Source: Curtobacterium sp. UNCCL20 (GTDB lineage: Bacteria; Actinomycetota; Actinomycetes; Actinomycetales; Microbacteriaceae). Taken from it: a stretch of 64,000 nucleotides of DNA. The stretch lies in assembly GCF_900101675.1 (NCBI RefSeq), contig NZ_FNKG01000001.1:789378-853377 (forward strand), written 5' to 3'. The notes beneath the pieces are model-generated. The model had not been told where the DNA came from and did no database searches. It saw nothing but the letters and a program-made list of their open reading frames with translations. Within the stretch, counting starts at the first letter, position 1, and each line of letters begins with the position of its first letter. Shown in pieces: positions 16,918 through 25,528 of this stretch. The translations under genes and the position numbers were made by a program.

Positions 16918-17559
16918 TCAGTCCACCAGGTGGATCGCCTTCACCGCACGCTCCGCCCCGACCGCGTCGTCCGACTCGACGGCTGCTCCGAGCCGCGGGA
17001 ACCACTCGATCAAGTGGGATGCCGGGACGAGCGATCCGAGGTCGTCGACGCGGAGCTTGTACGCCAGGCCGTGCATCGATTGCGTGCACATCTCCACCAC
17101 CATCCTGTTCGGGCAGATGTCCAACCATGCCTGGTAGCCGCCTGACGCCGTGAGGACGACCGATGGCGATCCGCCGCTCCGGAGCCGGACGACCTCGGCC
17201 GCGAGCCGTTGTGAGGTCGTGTGTTTCTGGTCCGCCGTCATCACCGGGACGCTGAGGCGCACGACCCCTCCGAACAAACAGCCGAGCGTAGCGAGGGCGT
17301 CGAGCACCTCCGCCGGCCTCGGCGTCACGACGCGGACACTCCTGTTCGGGACGATCTCCAGCAGGCCGTCGCTCGCGAGTCGTGCGCAGGCGCCCCGGAC
17401 CGTTGCGCGGGAGACGCCGAGCCAGGGGGCCAGTTCATCGTCGTGGAGCCGTTCGCCGGGGCCGAGCGTGCCGTCGAGGATCGCCGTCCGGAGCTGATTC
17501 GCGACTTGGACGTTCAACAGTCTCGGGGGCATGGGCAGTTGCGTCGTCGGTACTGGCAT
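16918..17559 (-). CDS. GntR-family transcription regulator
   Basis: The 213-residue protein has an N-terminal winged-helix GntR domain (about residues 15-78: LRTAILDGTLGPGERLHDDELAPWLGVSRATVR, split here by helix turns) and a C-terminal helical ligand domain of roughly FCD size, though the metal-binding His residues of typical FCD domains are not obvious. ATG 17559 is chosen because the family begins shortly after. It is divergent from the large wall-protein gene at 17782, so it may control that gene and the similar promoter at 21802. Confidence 0.75.
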   Translation of the reverse strand: MPVPTTQLPMPPRLLNVQVANQLRTAILDGTLGPGERLHDDELAPWLGVSRATVRGACARLASDGLLEIVPNRSVRVVTPRPAEVLDALATLGCLFGGVVRLSVPVMTADQKHTTSQRLAAEVVRLRSGGSPSVVLTASGGYQAWLDICPNRMVVEMCTQSMHGLAYKLRVDDLGSLVPASHLIEWFPRLGAAVESDDAVGAERAVKAIHLVD

Positions 17560-17645
17560 ACGTGCATGTAATCGGACACACGGTCGGATGCGCACCTGGC
17601 GCGCCCTGATCCTAAGATGCCGATCACCAGACCGGCGATGTGCAC

Positions 17646-17674
17646 TCGACAAAAATGTCAGCACGTCATATGCT
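17646..17674 (+). promoter_or_regulatory. Promoter of the large wall-protein gene
   Basis: TCGACA (17646-17651, -35) and TATGCT (17669-17674, -10) are 17 bp apart. GACA-N4-TGTC, an inverted repeat, overlaps the -35. The whole 33-base block is identical at 30 positions to that at 21801-21833, upstream of the second wall-protein gene. Confidence 0.75.
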
Positions 17675-17781
17675 CAGACGTGCATCACCAATCTCGGTTC
17701 ATCGACAGCTCGATGACCGCCCGCGGACGCCGACACCCGCGACCCACTCATCTCGTGTCCGCACCCAAGAAGGGCCTCTCC

Positions 17782-20700
17782 GTGAGAACCCCCACGATCC
17801 TGCGCCGCGTGCGACTCGCAGTCGTCGCCGTCCTCGCCGTTTCCGCCGTCACCGGCGCCACGGTCACGCTCGGTTCGACCGCCGCCGTCGCCGCGAGCCC
17901 GCGGATGAGCGTCGACATCGCTGCGACGACCACCACGGTCGACTCCGGCGGAACACTTGTCTACCGAGTCACCTACCAGTGCTCGAACGTCACCAGCGAG
18001 CCGTGCACCGCCCCCGTGCTCACCCTGCCGACGCCGGTGGGCACCTCCGCATCCGGCGAGACCACGACCGCTGCCGGTCCCGGTGTCGTCCGGGGGAACG
18101 GGGACATCACCTCGTCCACGGGCACGCCGCTCGAGGTCCGGATGCGGGACCTGGTCCCCGGCACATCCGGGGAGTTCACGGTCGCCTGGACGATCCCCAA
18201 CGGTGTCACCCTGCCGGGTACCGCCTTCCCCGCCACGGTCGACGTCGCCTACACGGACCCGAACGCACCCGGCGTCCCGTCGACGACCTCCGCGACGACG
18301 CCGGTGCCGGTCGTCGCTCGTGCGGTCAGTGCCCTGACCGGCTCGAAGACGATGGTCTCTCCTGCCGGGGCAGACCAGGTCCAGCCCGACCAGGACACCA
18401 CCTACTCCGTGTACGCGTGCAACCCGAGTCTCTCCGGCCTCGGAGGACTCGACTACCGGGGGCTCGTCCTCGTCGATCAGCTGCCCGACGGGACGGACTT
18501 CGTCTCGGCGACCGGCGGCGGCACGTACGACCCTTCCGCTCAGACGGTCACCTGGACGGTACCCGACACCACCGCGAACAACGACTGCTCGTCGCCGGCG
18601 AGCCGCTACGAGGTGACCGTCCGGTACCCGGCGGACACGTTCGTCCCGGCGCCCGCTGACCCGCAGGCCACGAACGCCTTCAAGAACACCCTGCGCGTCA
18701 CCGCGACCGGGCTCGACGGTGCGCCGCTGCAGGCGACGGCTGCGGTCGACCACAGCTTCATCGGCCCGCCGCTCACCCCGGGCGGCGGTGGCAACATTGG
18801 CGTCGGGGTGTCGAAGACCGTGAACGGTCCCCGGATCGAGTCCAGCGACACCACCACGACCTACTGGTGGGGCCTCAAGGCCGGCTGGCAGTTCTTCGAC
18901 GACCCCACCCGGGACGCCACGCGAGCCTCCGTCCTCGTCGACCGGATGCCGTGCGTCACCGATGACGGCGTCAGTTCGCCGGCGATCTCCGGAGACGACC
19001 CGCTCGACGACGCGTTCCCGGGCACCATGGGTGTCCCGTCCGACCAGTGCCACACTCCGGGGTTCTCGACCGACCGTGTCCGCTTCACCACCGAGGGCAA
19101 CGCCGCCCAGGTCGAGCAGGTCGAGGTCGCGACCTGGAACGGCAGCACGAGCGCCATCCGCACGTGGACCCGCTCGGCGTCGACCGCCGCCGCGCCGTTC
19201 AGCCTGTACATCCACGGCTCGGCCGCCGCCGCGGGCGACGAGACGCTCGACCTGCCCGCGGACGAGATCGTGACCGACCTCCGGGTCGTGAGCAGCGACC
19301 TCCGCAACCAGCGTGACTCCTGGGTCGACGTCTTCGGGCACAACACCGCCGCCTACGCGACGAGCGGCTTCAACGCCCTGAGCAACAGCTACCGACTCGG
19401 CCTCGGTGCGGCGGTCGCCCCCGCGGGCACGGAGCCGGCGGCGGGCGTGGGGAGCTACTGGGCCCGTTCCGCGCAGAAGACCACCTACGTCCCGATGGTC
19501 GACCCGCAGGTCACGAAGGCGGCCACCACGTCCTCGAGCGACCTCCGTCTCGGCGACACCGTGACGTGGAAGGTGGCAGTCGCCAACGGTCCGGCCAGCA
19601 CGGTGCCGATGCACCCGATGCTCGTCGATGTCCTCCCCGACGGGTTGACGCTCGACCCGGAGTCGATCTCCTGGAGCGGCCTCGGCGCGCTCAGCGAACC
19701 GAAGCTGACCCGCGGAACCGTCGAGATCGGCGGCGTCGAGCGCACGAAGCTCACGTGGACCTGGCCGACCGACGAGACGATCGACTGGGGCGGAAACGGA
19801 CTGACCCCGACCGTCACGTTCGACACCACGGTCAACCTCCGCGCCCAGGCGGGTTCGCACACCGGCGATGACTCGCAACTCGCGATCGCCGTCGACCCGA
19901 CGTTCGCAACCGTCGCAGACGGTACGAACCAACCGCGTGACCGGTTCGACGTGGACGGCGACGGCGACACGAGCGAAGTCGTGGGCCAGGCGACAGCGGG
20001 TTGGTCGGTGCTGCCGACCTCCGGCGCCTCGGTCGAGAAGCTCGTCAAGGGTGCCGGGGACGCCGAATGGACGAAGAGCGGCCTGACGGGTGCGACCTTC
20101 GACGGATCCGATTCGTCGGTCGACTACCGGCTGGCGGTCGCGAACACCCAGAACGCTCCGCTCCGTGACCTGGTCGTGTACGACGTCCTGCCCCACGTCG
20201 GGGACACCGCGATCAGCAAGGCCCTCGCGGGCGTCGAGCGCGGCTCCGCCTGGAGCGTCGCCTTCGAGAAGATGCTGACGATCCCCGCGGGTGCCGAGGT
20301 GCAGTACTCGACCTCCGAGACGCCGTGCCGGCCCGAGCTCTTCGGTGCCCCTGCCGGAGCGCAGGAACCCGACGGATGTGACGACGACTGGTCGACCACG
20401 CCGCTGGCGGATGCATCTGAGGTGAAGGCACTCCGAATCCACTTCGACACGCTCGCCGCCGGATCGACCGCGAACGTCGAGTTCCGGACCAACGCGCCGG
20501 TCCTGCAGTCGGAGCGCGACATCGCCTACTCGGACCCGACGGCCACCGCGAACAACAACGTGGCGTGGCAGACCGAGCGGGTGAACGCCGACTCCACTGT
20601 CGACACACTCCCGCCGGCGGAGGCTCCGCTCGTCACCGTCCGACGGGCCGCCGGCAGCATCGGTGACCGGGTGTGGTTCGACACGAACGACAACGGTCTG

Positions 20701-21720
20701 CAGGACGAGGGCGAGTCCGGGGTGGCCGGCATCGTGCTCGAGCTCCGCGACGCGAACGGCAAGGCGGTGCTCGACGGCTCCGGCGAGCCGATCCGGACGG
20801 AGACTGACGCGGACGGCGACTACCGGTTCATCGTGCCGCTCGGCACGTGGAGTGTCGCGGTCGTCGACCTCCCTGCCCGGTACGACCTCACCGTGCCCAG
20901 GGCTGGCAACGACGACGCGGCGGACTCCGACGCCGCCGCCGTCGGCGTCGCCACCCACACCGTCACGGTGACCGACCCCGTCCTGAACGGCGCGGGTGCG
21001 AACCGGAACGACGACCTGGACGTCGGGCTCGTCGGCAACGGCGTGGTGACCATCACGAAGGACGACGGGCAGACCACGGTCGCCCCGGGCGGGGAGACGA
21101 CGTACGCGATCGGCGTCAGCAACGACACGGAGAACCCGGTCCGGAACGTCATCGTGTCAGACACCCTCCCGGAGGAGCTGCAGTTCGTCTCGGCCGACAA
21201 CGGTGGGGAGTACGACGACAGCACTCGCACCGTCCGGTGGGAGATCGGCACGGTGGCCCCGGGGTCGTCGACCACCGTCCAGGTGACGGCGAAGGTCGGT
21301 GACAGCCTCGACGCGGGCTCGCGCATCACCAACACGGCGAGGCTCGAGGGAGCCTGCACCGCGGACTGCTCGGCGAGCGACACGGACGTCGTCGAGACCC
21401 CCGGACAGGACGGTGGAACCACTCTGCCGCCGACGGGCACGCCGATCACCGACCCGTCGGACCCGTCGGACCCGTCGGACCAGGCGGGCCAGTCCGATCC
21501 GACCGGCAGTCAGGGCGACGCTGCGGCCCAGGGTGACGCCCGCGAGCGCGCCGACCGTGCCGGCGGCCCCGGAGTCCTCGCCTTCACCGGCGCCTCCGGT
21601 CTGGCGGCCCTCGGCTCGGTCACCCTCTTGCTGATCCTCGCCGGAGCGTGGCTCCTCGTCATCCGCCGCCGGACGGGGGGGTTCGGGGCAACGCTGATGC
21701 CGGGTCGGTTGCAGTGGTGA
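17782..21720 (+). CDS. Large LPxTG-like wall protein with DUF11 and SdrD_B-like domains
   Basis: From GTG 17782 the product has 1312 residues. It starts with a signal peptide (basic, then hydrophobic to about residue 33, AVAA), continues with repeated DUF11/isopeptide-type beta domains, has an SdrD_B/Cna-B-like module about 220-350 residues from the end (DRVWFDTNDNGLQDEGESG), another DUF11 domain, a Pro/Ser/Asp linker with DPSDPSDPSD, and a sorting signal: LAFTG near residue 1266, a hydrophobic span and RRR. LAxTG is the class E sortase signal. GTG 17782 has AAGAAGGG 7 nt upstream and lies below the promoter at 17646-17674; ATG 17713 is an alternative. Likely adhesin or surface stalk. Confidence 0.85.
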   Translation: MRTPTILRRVRLAVVAVLAVSAVTGATVTLGSTAAVAASPRMSVDIAATTTTVDSGGTLVYRVTYQCSNVTSEPCTAPVLTLPTPVGTSASGETTTAAGPGVVRGNGDITSSTGTPLEVRMRDLVPGTSGEFTVAWTIPNGVTLPGTAFPATVDVAYTDPNAPGVPSTTSATTPVPVVARAVSALTGSKTMVSPAGADQVQPDQDTTYSVYACNPSLSGLGGLDYRGLVLVDQLPDGTDFVSATGGGTYDPSAQTVTWTVPDTTANNDCSSPASRYEVTVRYPADTFVPAPADPQATNAFKNTLRVTATGLDGAPLQATAAVDHSFIGPPLTPGGGGNIGVGVSKTVNGPRIESSDTTTTYWWGLKAGWQFFDDPTRDATRASVLVDRMPCVTDDGVSSPAISGDDPLDDAFPGTMGVPSDQCHTPGFSTDRVRFTTEGNAAQVEQVEVATWNGSTSAIRTWTRSASTAAAPFSLYIHGSAAAAGDETLDLPADEIVTDLRVVSSDLRNQRDSWVDVFGHNTAAYATSGFNALSNSYRLGLGAAVAPAGTEPAAGVGSYWARSAQKTTYVPMVDPQVTKAATTSSSDLRLGDTVTWKVAVANGPASTVPMHPMLVDVLPDGLTLDPESISWSGLGALSEPKLTRGTVEIGGVERTKLTWTWPTDETIDWGGNGLTPTVTFDTTVNLRAQAGSHTGDDSQLAIAVDPTFATVADGTNQPRDRFDVDGDGDTSEVVGQATAGWSVLPTSGASVEKLVKGAGDAEWTKSGLTGATFDGSDSSVDYRLAVANTQNAPLRDLVVYDVLPHVGDTAISKALAGVERGSAWSVAFEKMLTIPAGAEVQYSTSETPCRPELFGAPAGAQEPDGCDDDWSTTPLADASEVKALRIHFDTLAAGSTANVEFRTNAPVLQSERDIAYSDPTATANNNVAWQTERVNADSTVDTLPPAEAPLVTVRRAAGSIGDRVWFDTNDNGLQDEGESGVAGIVLELRDANGKAVLDGSGEPIRTETDADGDYRFIVPLGTWSVAVVDLPARYDLTVPRAGNDDAADSDAAAVGVATHTVTVTDPVLNGAGANRNDDLDVGLVGNGVVTITKDDGQTTVAPGGETTYAIGVSNDTENPVRNVIVSDTLPEELQFVSADNGGEYDDSTRTVRWEIGTVAPGSSTTVQVTAKVGDSLDAGSRITNTARLEGACTADCSASDTDVVETPGQDGGTTLPPTGTPITDPSDPSDPSDQAGQSDPTGSQGDAAAQGDARERADRAGGPGVLAFTGASGLAALGSVTLLLILAGAWLLVIRRRTGGFGATLMPGRLQW

Positions 21721-21734
21721 CACCCGGCTGACCA

Positions 21735-21768
21735 AGAGAGCCCTCTGCCTGCGGGTGGGGGGCTCTCC
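21735..21768 (+). terminator. Terminator after the large wall-protein gene
   Basis: GAGAGCCC (21736-21743) pairs with GGGCTCTC (21760-21767), 15 bases after the stop codon. Confidence 0.6.
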
Positions 21769-21780
21769 TGCTTCCAACTC

Positions 21781-21794
21781 ATCACACTTGTGAT
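21781..21794. promoter_or_regulatory. Inverted repeat upstream of the second wall-protein promoter
   Basis: ATCACACTTGTGAT has 6-bp arms with a 2-bp centre and ends 7 bases before the -35 element. It resembles sites of GntR- or CRP-type regulators. No equivalent was found at the first wall-protein promoter. Confidence 0.4.
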
Positions 21795-21801
21795 ATTTAT
21801 C

Positions 21802-21830
21802 TCGACAATAATGTCAGAAGGTCATATGCT
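21802..21830 (+). promoter_or_regulatory. Promoter of the Ig-repeat wall-protein gene
   Basis: TCGACA (21802-21807) and TATGCT (21825-21830) with a 17-bp spacer, nearly identical to the promoter at 17646-17674. The predicted start of transcription is about 18 bases before ATG 21855. Confidence 0.75.
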
Positions 21831-21854
21831 CAGTACGAGCCCACAAGTGATCGG

Positions 21855-23849
21855 ATGGACATGCGCGTAGGAACCACGACAACCCGGATCAGCGGAGCCT
21901 CCTTCGGAGCCGCCCTGGTCGCCGCTTCGATCGTGCTGGTCGCCCCCGCCACCGCTTGGGCGTCCGACGACGACCTCCTGACGACCGCCGAGACCGCCGA
22001 GACCGCGGACGTCACGGCGAGCACGGAGAAGACCGCGAGCACACAGACGGAGCAGGCCGAACCCGCCGAGCAGGCCGGACCCGCCGAGCAAGCCGATGCG
22101 ACGGACGCCGCCGCTGAGGTCCCCGCTGCCGACCCCGCTGGCGCACCCGCCGCCCAGCCGACGTCGGTACCAGCCGCGACGTCCACGCCGACCCCGTCCG
22201 CTGCTGCACCGCGGGCCGCGGTGACCGCGACCTCGAGCAACGTCAGCATCACCGGCAGCTCGGGTCTGACGGTGCGACCCGGCCTCAGCTCGACCGACAC
22301 CCTCATCGTCTCGCTCAAGGTCGTCGGCGGCGCCTCGCTGCCCGCCAACGCGGCGAGCATGACCTTCAGTTTCACCGGTCCGGCGCGCAGCATCCCCGGC
22401 AAGGTGCCCTACGCGGTGAACTACAGCGGCACCGCTGGCCTCGGCGGCTGCACCGGCGCAGGCACCCAGACGCTGACCTGTTCCAACGGCACCCCGTGGG
22501 CGATGGGCACGAACAACGCCAACCAGTACAACAACATCCGGGTGCCGTACGTCATCGACGCGAGCGCGCTGCCCGGCGACGTCGTGACGGTGACCTCGAC
22601 CGTGGCCCTGAAGAACGGGAACACGAACACGAACCCGGTCACCTCCGTGAAGGCGACCGGCTCGATCCCGCTGACCCCGGCGACCATCACGACCTCCGGT
22701 ACGGTCGGCCGCACCCCCACCATCGTCGGCGCCGGCGTGCCCGGGGGAACGGTCGACGTGTCCCTCGCGGGACGTCCCGCGGGTACGGTCACGGTCGGTG
22801 CCGACGGGTCGTGGAGCCTCCAGGTCACCGACCCGCTGGGCAACGGCGCGACCACCGTCACGGCGGTGCAGCACCGGAACGGCTTCACCGCGGCCGCGAC
22901 GAACGCCACGGTGGACGTCGACGCGGCGGCTCCCGCAGCGCCCACGATCGACGCCCCGGGCACATGGGAGGACGGCACCGGCACCCTGACCGGCACCGCA
23001 GAGCCCGGATCGACCGTCATCGTGCGCACGAGCGACGGCGCCGACCTCGGCACCGTCACTGCAGACGCCACCACCGGCGTGTGGACGCTCCCGGTGTCCG
23101 CAGCGCTGCCCGTCGGGTCGACCGCCGTCACCGCGACGGCGACCGACCAGCACGGCAACGTCAGTGACCCGGCGAACGCGCAGGTCACCGTGCCGGACCG
23201 CGTCGCACCGGACGCTCCGACCATCGACGACCCGGGCACCTGGACCACCGGTACCGGAACGCTGACCGGGACGGCCGAGGCCGGCGCCACGGTCGAGGTC
23301 CGCGACGCCGACGGTGCGCTCCTCGGCACCGTCGTGGCCGGCACCGACGGGACGTGGTCCCTGCCGATCGCCTCGCCGCTCCCCTTCGGGGCCACCGACG
23401 TCACGGCGGTCGCGGTGGATGCTGCCGGGAACACCAGTGACTCCGCCACCGCGACGGTCACCGTTCCCGCGGCGGTCGTCGACCCGGAACAGCCGAAGCC
23501 GGAGACCCCGGAGACCCCGGAGACGCCGGGGACGCCGGAGACCCCGGGGACGCCGGAGACCCCGGTCCTGCCCGTCGGACCCGGCCCGGCGCCCGCGCCG
23601 CTCCCCTCAGTCGTGCAGGACGACGCCGCGGTGCCGTCCCGGTACACAACGGCGATCATCCCCGATGCCGTCACCCCGGCGTCGGAATCCGTCCTCGTCG
23701 GTGGCGCCGCGGCAGCCTCGGACACCCGCACCACCCCGACAGCGCTCGCCTACACGGGTGTGAGCAACACGTGGACGATCGCGGCGCTCGCCGGTGCGAT
23801 GCTTCTGCTCGGCTGCCTGCTGCGCCGCCGCCGCGGCGAGGAGCGTTGA
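21855..23849 (+). CDS. LPxTG-like wall protein with bacterial Ig repeats
   Basis: This 664-residue protein has a signal peptide (about residues 1-37, ATAWAS), an Ala/Glu/Thr-rich spacer, an N-terminal beta domain, at least three bacterial Ig-like repeats (about 280-540; each with PTIDxPGTW and GTGTLTGTAE blocks), a PETP/PGTP repeat stalk, and a sorting signal LAYTG near residue 631 followed by a hydrophobic span and RRRRGEER. It should be wall-anchored by a class E sortase, which is not encoded here. Adhesion is the likely role. It shares its promoter type with the gene at 17782 and overlaps the phosphatase gene by four bases. Confidence 0.85.
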   Translation: MDMRVGTTTTRISGASFGAALVAASIVLVAPATAWASDDDLLTTAETAETADVTASTEKTASTQTEQAEPAEQAGPAEQADATDAAAEVPAADPAGAPAAQPTSVPAATSTPTPSAAAPRAAVTATSSNVSITGSSGLTVRPGLSSTDTLIVSLKVVGGASLPANAASMTFSFTGPARSIPGKVPYAVNYSGTAGLGGCTGAGTQTLTCSNGTPWAMGTNNANQYNNIRVPYVIDASALPGDVVTVTSTVALKNGNTNTNPVTSVKATGSIPLTPATITTSGTVGRTPTIVGAGVPGGTVDVSLAGRPAGTVTVGADGSWSLQVTDPLGNGATTVTAVQHRNGFTAAATNATVDVDAAAPAAPTIDAPGTWEDGTGTLTGTAEPGSTVIVRTSDGADLGTVTADATTGVWTLPVSAALPVGSTAVTATATDQHGNVSDPANAQVTVPDRVAPDAPTIDDPGTWTTGTGTLTGTAEAGATVEVRDADGALLGTVVAGTDGTWSLPIASPLPFGATDVTAVAVDAAGNTSDSATATVTVPAAVVDPEQPKPETPETPETPGTPETPGTPETPVLPVGPGPAPAPLPSVVQDDAAVPSRYTTAIIPDAVTPASESVLVGGAAAASDTRTTPTALAYTGVSNTWTIAALAGAMLLLGCLLRRRRGEER

Positions 23850-24634
23850 CGCAGCGCAGTGCCGGCCCGGCGGTGGACCCGGTCACCGAGCAGGTGACCG
23901 GGTCCGCCGCCTGGCTCGTCAACTTCCGGCCCGTCGTCGGGACCACCCCCGACGGCGGGATCCTCCCCGGTCTGCTCTACCGCTCCGCCTCGCTCGAGGC
24001 GATCGGCGATCCGGGCCGCCTCGTCCTGCACGACCTCGGGATCCGCACTGTGCTGGACCTGCGGACGACTGCGGAGTCCGACTTCCGCCCGAGCGACGTC
24101 GCGGGACTCGGCATCGCGGAGGTCCGGGTCCCGCTCGTCGCGGACATGCACGACACCGTCCGGCGGGTGGCCGAGGACGACGTCGGCCCGGAGGTCGCGC
24201 TCGAACGGGCGTACACCGACCTACTGGAGAACGGGACGAGCGCGGTGGCGGCGGCACTCCACGCGATGGCCGAGGCTCCGCTGCCGACCGTCGTCGTGTG
24301 CGCGGCGGGGAAGGACCGGACGGGCATCCTCGTCGCCCTGCTGCAGCTCACGCTCGGCGTCGGCATGGACGAGGTGGTCGCGGGCTACGCGGTGAGTGAG
24401 TCGATGCTCGAGGAGGACTGGCTCGACGCGGTCGTGGAGCGGTTCGCCTCGATCGACATGGCGCTGCCGCCCGCGGCGGCACGGCTCCTCTGCGCCGCTC
24501 CGCCAACGGTCCTGCGCGAGGTGATCGCACACCTGGTCGAGCGGCACGGCAGCATCGGCGCGTACCTCGAGTCCATCGGCGTCGGCGCGGACACTCGTTC
24601 CCGCCTGCGGGAACGGTTCGTCGGCCACCGCTGA
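23846..24634 (+). CDS. PtpB-like protein-tyrosine phosphatase
   Basis: The 262-residue protein has the CX5R loop CAAGKDRTG with C152 and R158 and an N-terminal NFRPV-type block followed by LLYRSASL, as in the Y_phosphatase3/PtpB group that hydrolyses phosphotyrosine or phosphoinositides. The usual His before the catalytic Cys is replaced by Val (VVVCAAG). The start is taken as TTG 23846, overlapping the stop of the wall-protein gene (TTGA) with GGCGAGGAG upstream, which suggests coupling; a later GTG near 23871 is possible. Confidence 0.75.
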   Translation: MTQRSAGPAVDPVTEQVTGSAAWLVNFRPVVGTTPDGGILPGLLYRSASLEAIGDPGRLVLHDLGIRTVLDLRTTAESDFRPSDVAGLGIAEVRVPLVADMHDTVRRVAEDDVGPEVALERAYTDLLENGTSAVAAALHAMAEAPLPTVVVCAAGKDRTGILVALLQLTLGVGMDEVVAGYAVSESMLEEDWLDAVVERFASIDMALPPAAARLLCAAPPTVLREVIAHLVERHGSIGAYLESIGVGADTRSRLRERFVGHR

Positions 24635-24662
24635 CGAGGGCCAGAGCACGCGGCACCCGTCC

Positions 24663-25463
24663 TCACACCCCGACCCGGTCCAGCCAGTCGCCGTCCAGCG
24701 CTGCGACGAGCTCCGGCCGCTCGTGGGGCAGTGCATGGCCGGTGTCCGCCACGGTGACGACGGTCGCGTGCGGGTACTGGTCACCCAGGCGCTCCTGCCG
24801 CTGCCAACCGACCCAGCTGTCGTCCCGACCGGACACCACGAGCACCGGTGCGTCGATCGTCACGTCATCCGGATCGACGGCGTGCGGTCCGGTGGCGATC
24901 GCGCGCTCGAGGGTCTCGACGTCGACGTCGCCTCCGGCCGGCAGGACCACGGTCCGGAACCGCTCGAGTGTCGCGGCCGTCCGGACGACGAAGTAGGCCT
25001 CGTACCCCGCCCGCTGGTCGTCGTCGAGCTGCGCTGCGACGCCGTCGTCGCGGACCACCCCGGAAGGAGCCGGGCGGAGCTCCCCCGGAACGACGGTGCA
25101 GACGAGCGCCATCCCGGCGACCCGGTCCGGGTGCCTCGCCGCGACGGCCCGGGCGACGTGCCCGCCGTAGGAGTGCCCGAGGAGCAGGAACGGTCTGCCG
25201 CCGCACTCGGCGTCGATCAGCCGGTCTACCGCGTCGAGCACGTCGTCCGGCCTCCGGAACCCGCTCGACGGTCGGGAGTCCCCGTGTCCGGGCAGGTCGA
25301 CGTACAGCCGACGGACCGCGCGGGCGCCGACCATCGGCTCGAGGAACGCGTGCACCTCGCCGCGTGACGCGTAGGCGCCGTGGAGCGCGAGCAGGGGGAC
25401 GCCGCTGCCCGCGGCCTCGAACGCGAGGGATGCATTGCCGCCACGACTCGTCATGCCCGTCAC
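24663..25463 (-). CDS. Alpha/beta hydrolase
   Basis: The 266-residue protein has the alpha/beta-hydrolase fold with an oxyanion-hole HGAY (28-31), nucleophile Ser98 in GHSYGG, an acid in SGRDDSW and catalytic His in DTGHALPHE. The length suits a simple lipase/esterase or dehalogenase-like enzyme; substrate unknown. GTG 25463 has GGGGAGG just upstream; ATG 25454 is an alternative start nine bases later. Convergent with the phosphatase gene. Confidence 0.8.
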   Translation of the reverse strand: MTGMTSRGGNASLAFEAAGSGVPLLALHGAYASRGEVHAFLEPMVGARAVRRLYVDLPGHGDSRPSSGFRRPDDVLDAVDRLIDAECGGRPFLLLGHSYGGHVARAVAARHPDRVAGMALVCTVVPGELRPAPSGVVRDDGVAAQLDDDQRAGYEAYFVVRTAATLERFRTVVLPAGGDVDVETLERAIATGPHAVDPDDVTIDAPVLVVSGRDDSWVGWQRQERLGDQYPHATVVTVADTGHALPHERPELVAALDGDWLDRVGV

Positions 25464-25528
25464 GATCCTCCCCGGTGTGCAGCCGGTGCCCAGCGCAACA
25501 GCTGATTCCGCCCCGGTACCATCGTCGG

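Noticed and set aside
17674-20958. Long antisense frame over the large wall-protein gene
   Set aside because: Arg/Gly/Val-rich composition typical of a shadow frame; the plus-strand frame has a signal peptide, domains and a sorting signal.
23490-23570. CRISPR-like short repeats
   Set aside because: These are in-frame PETP/PGTP codon repeats in a wall-protein stalk, with no unique spacers.
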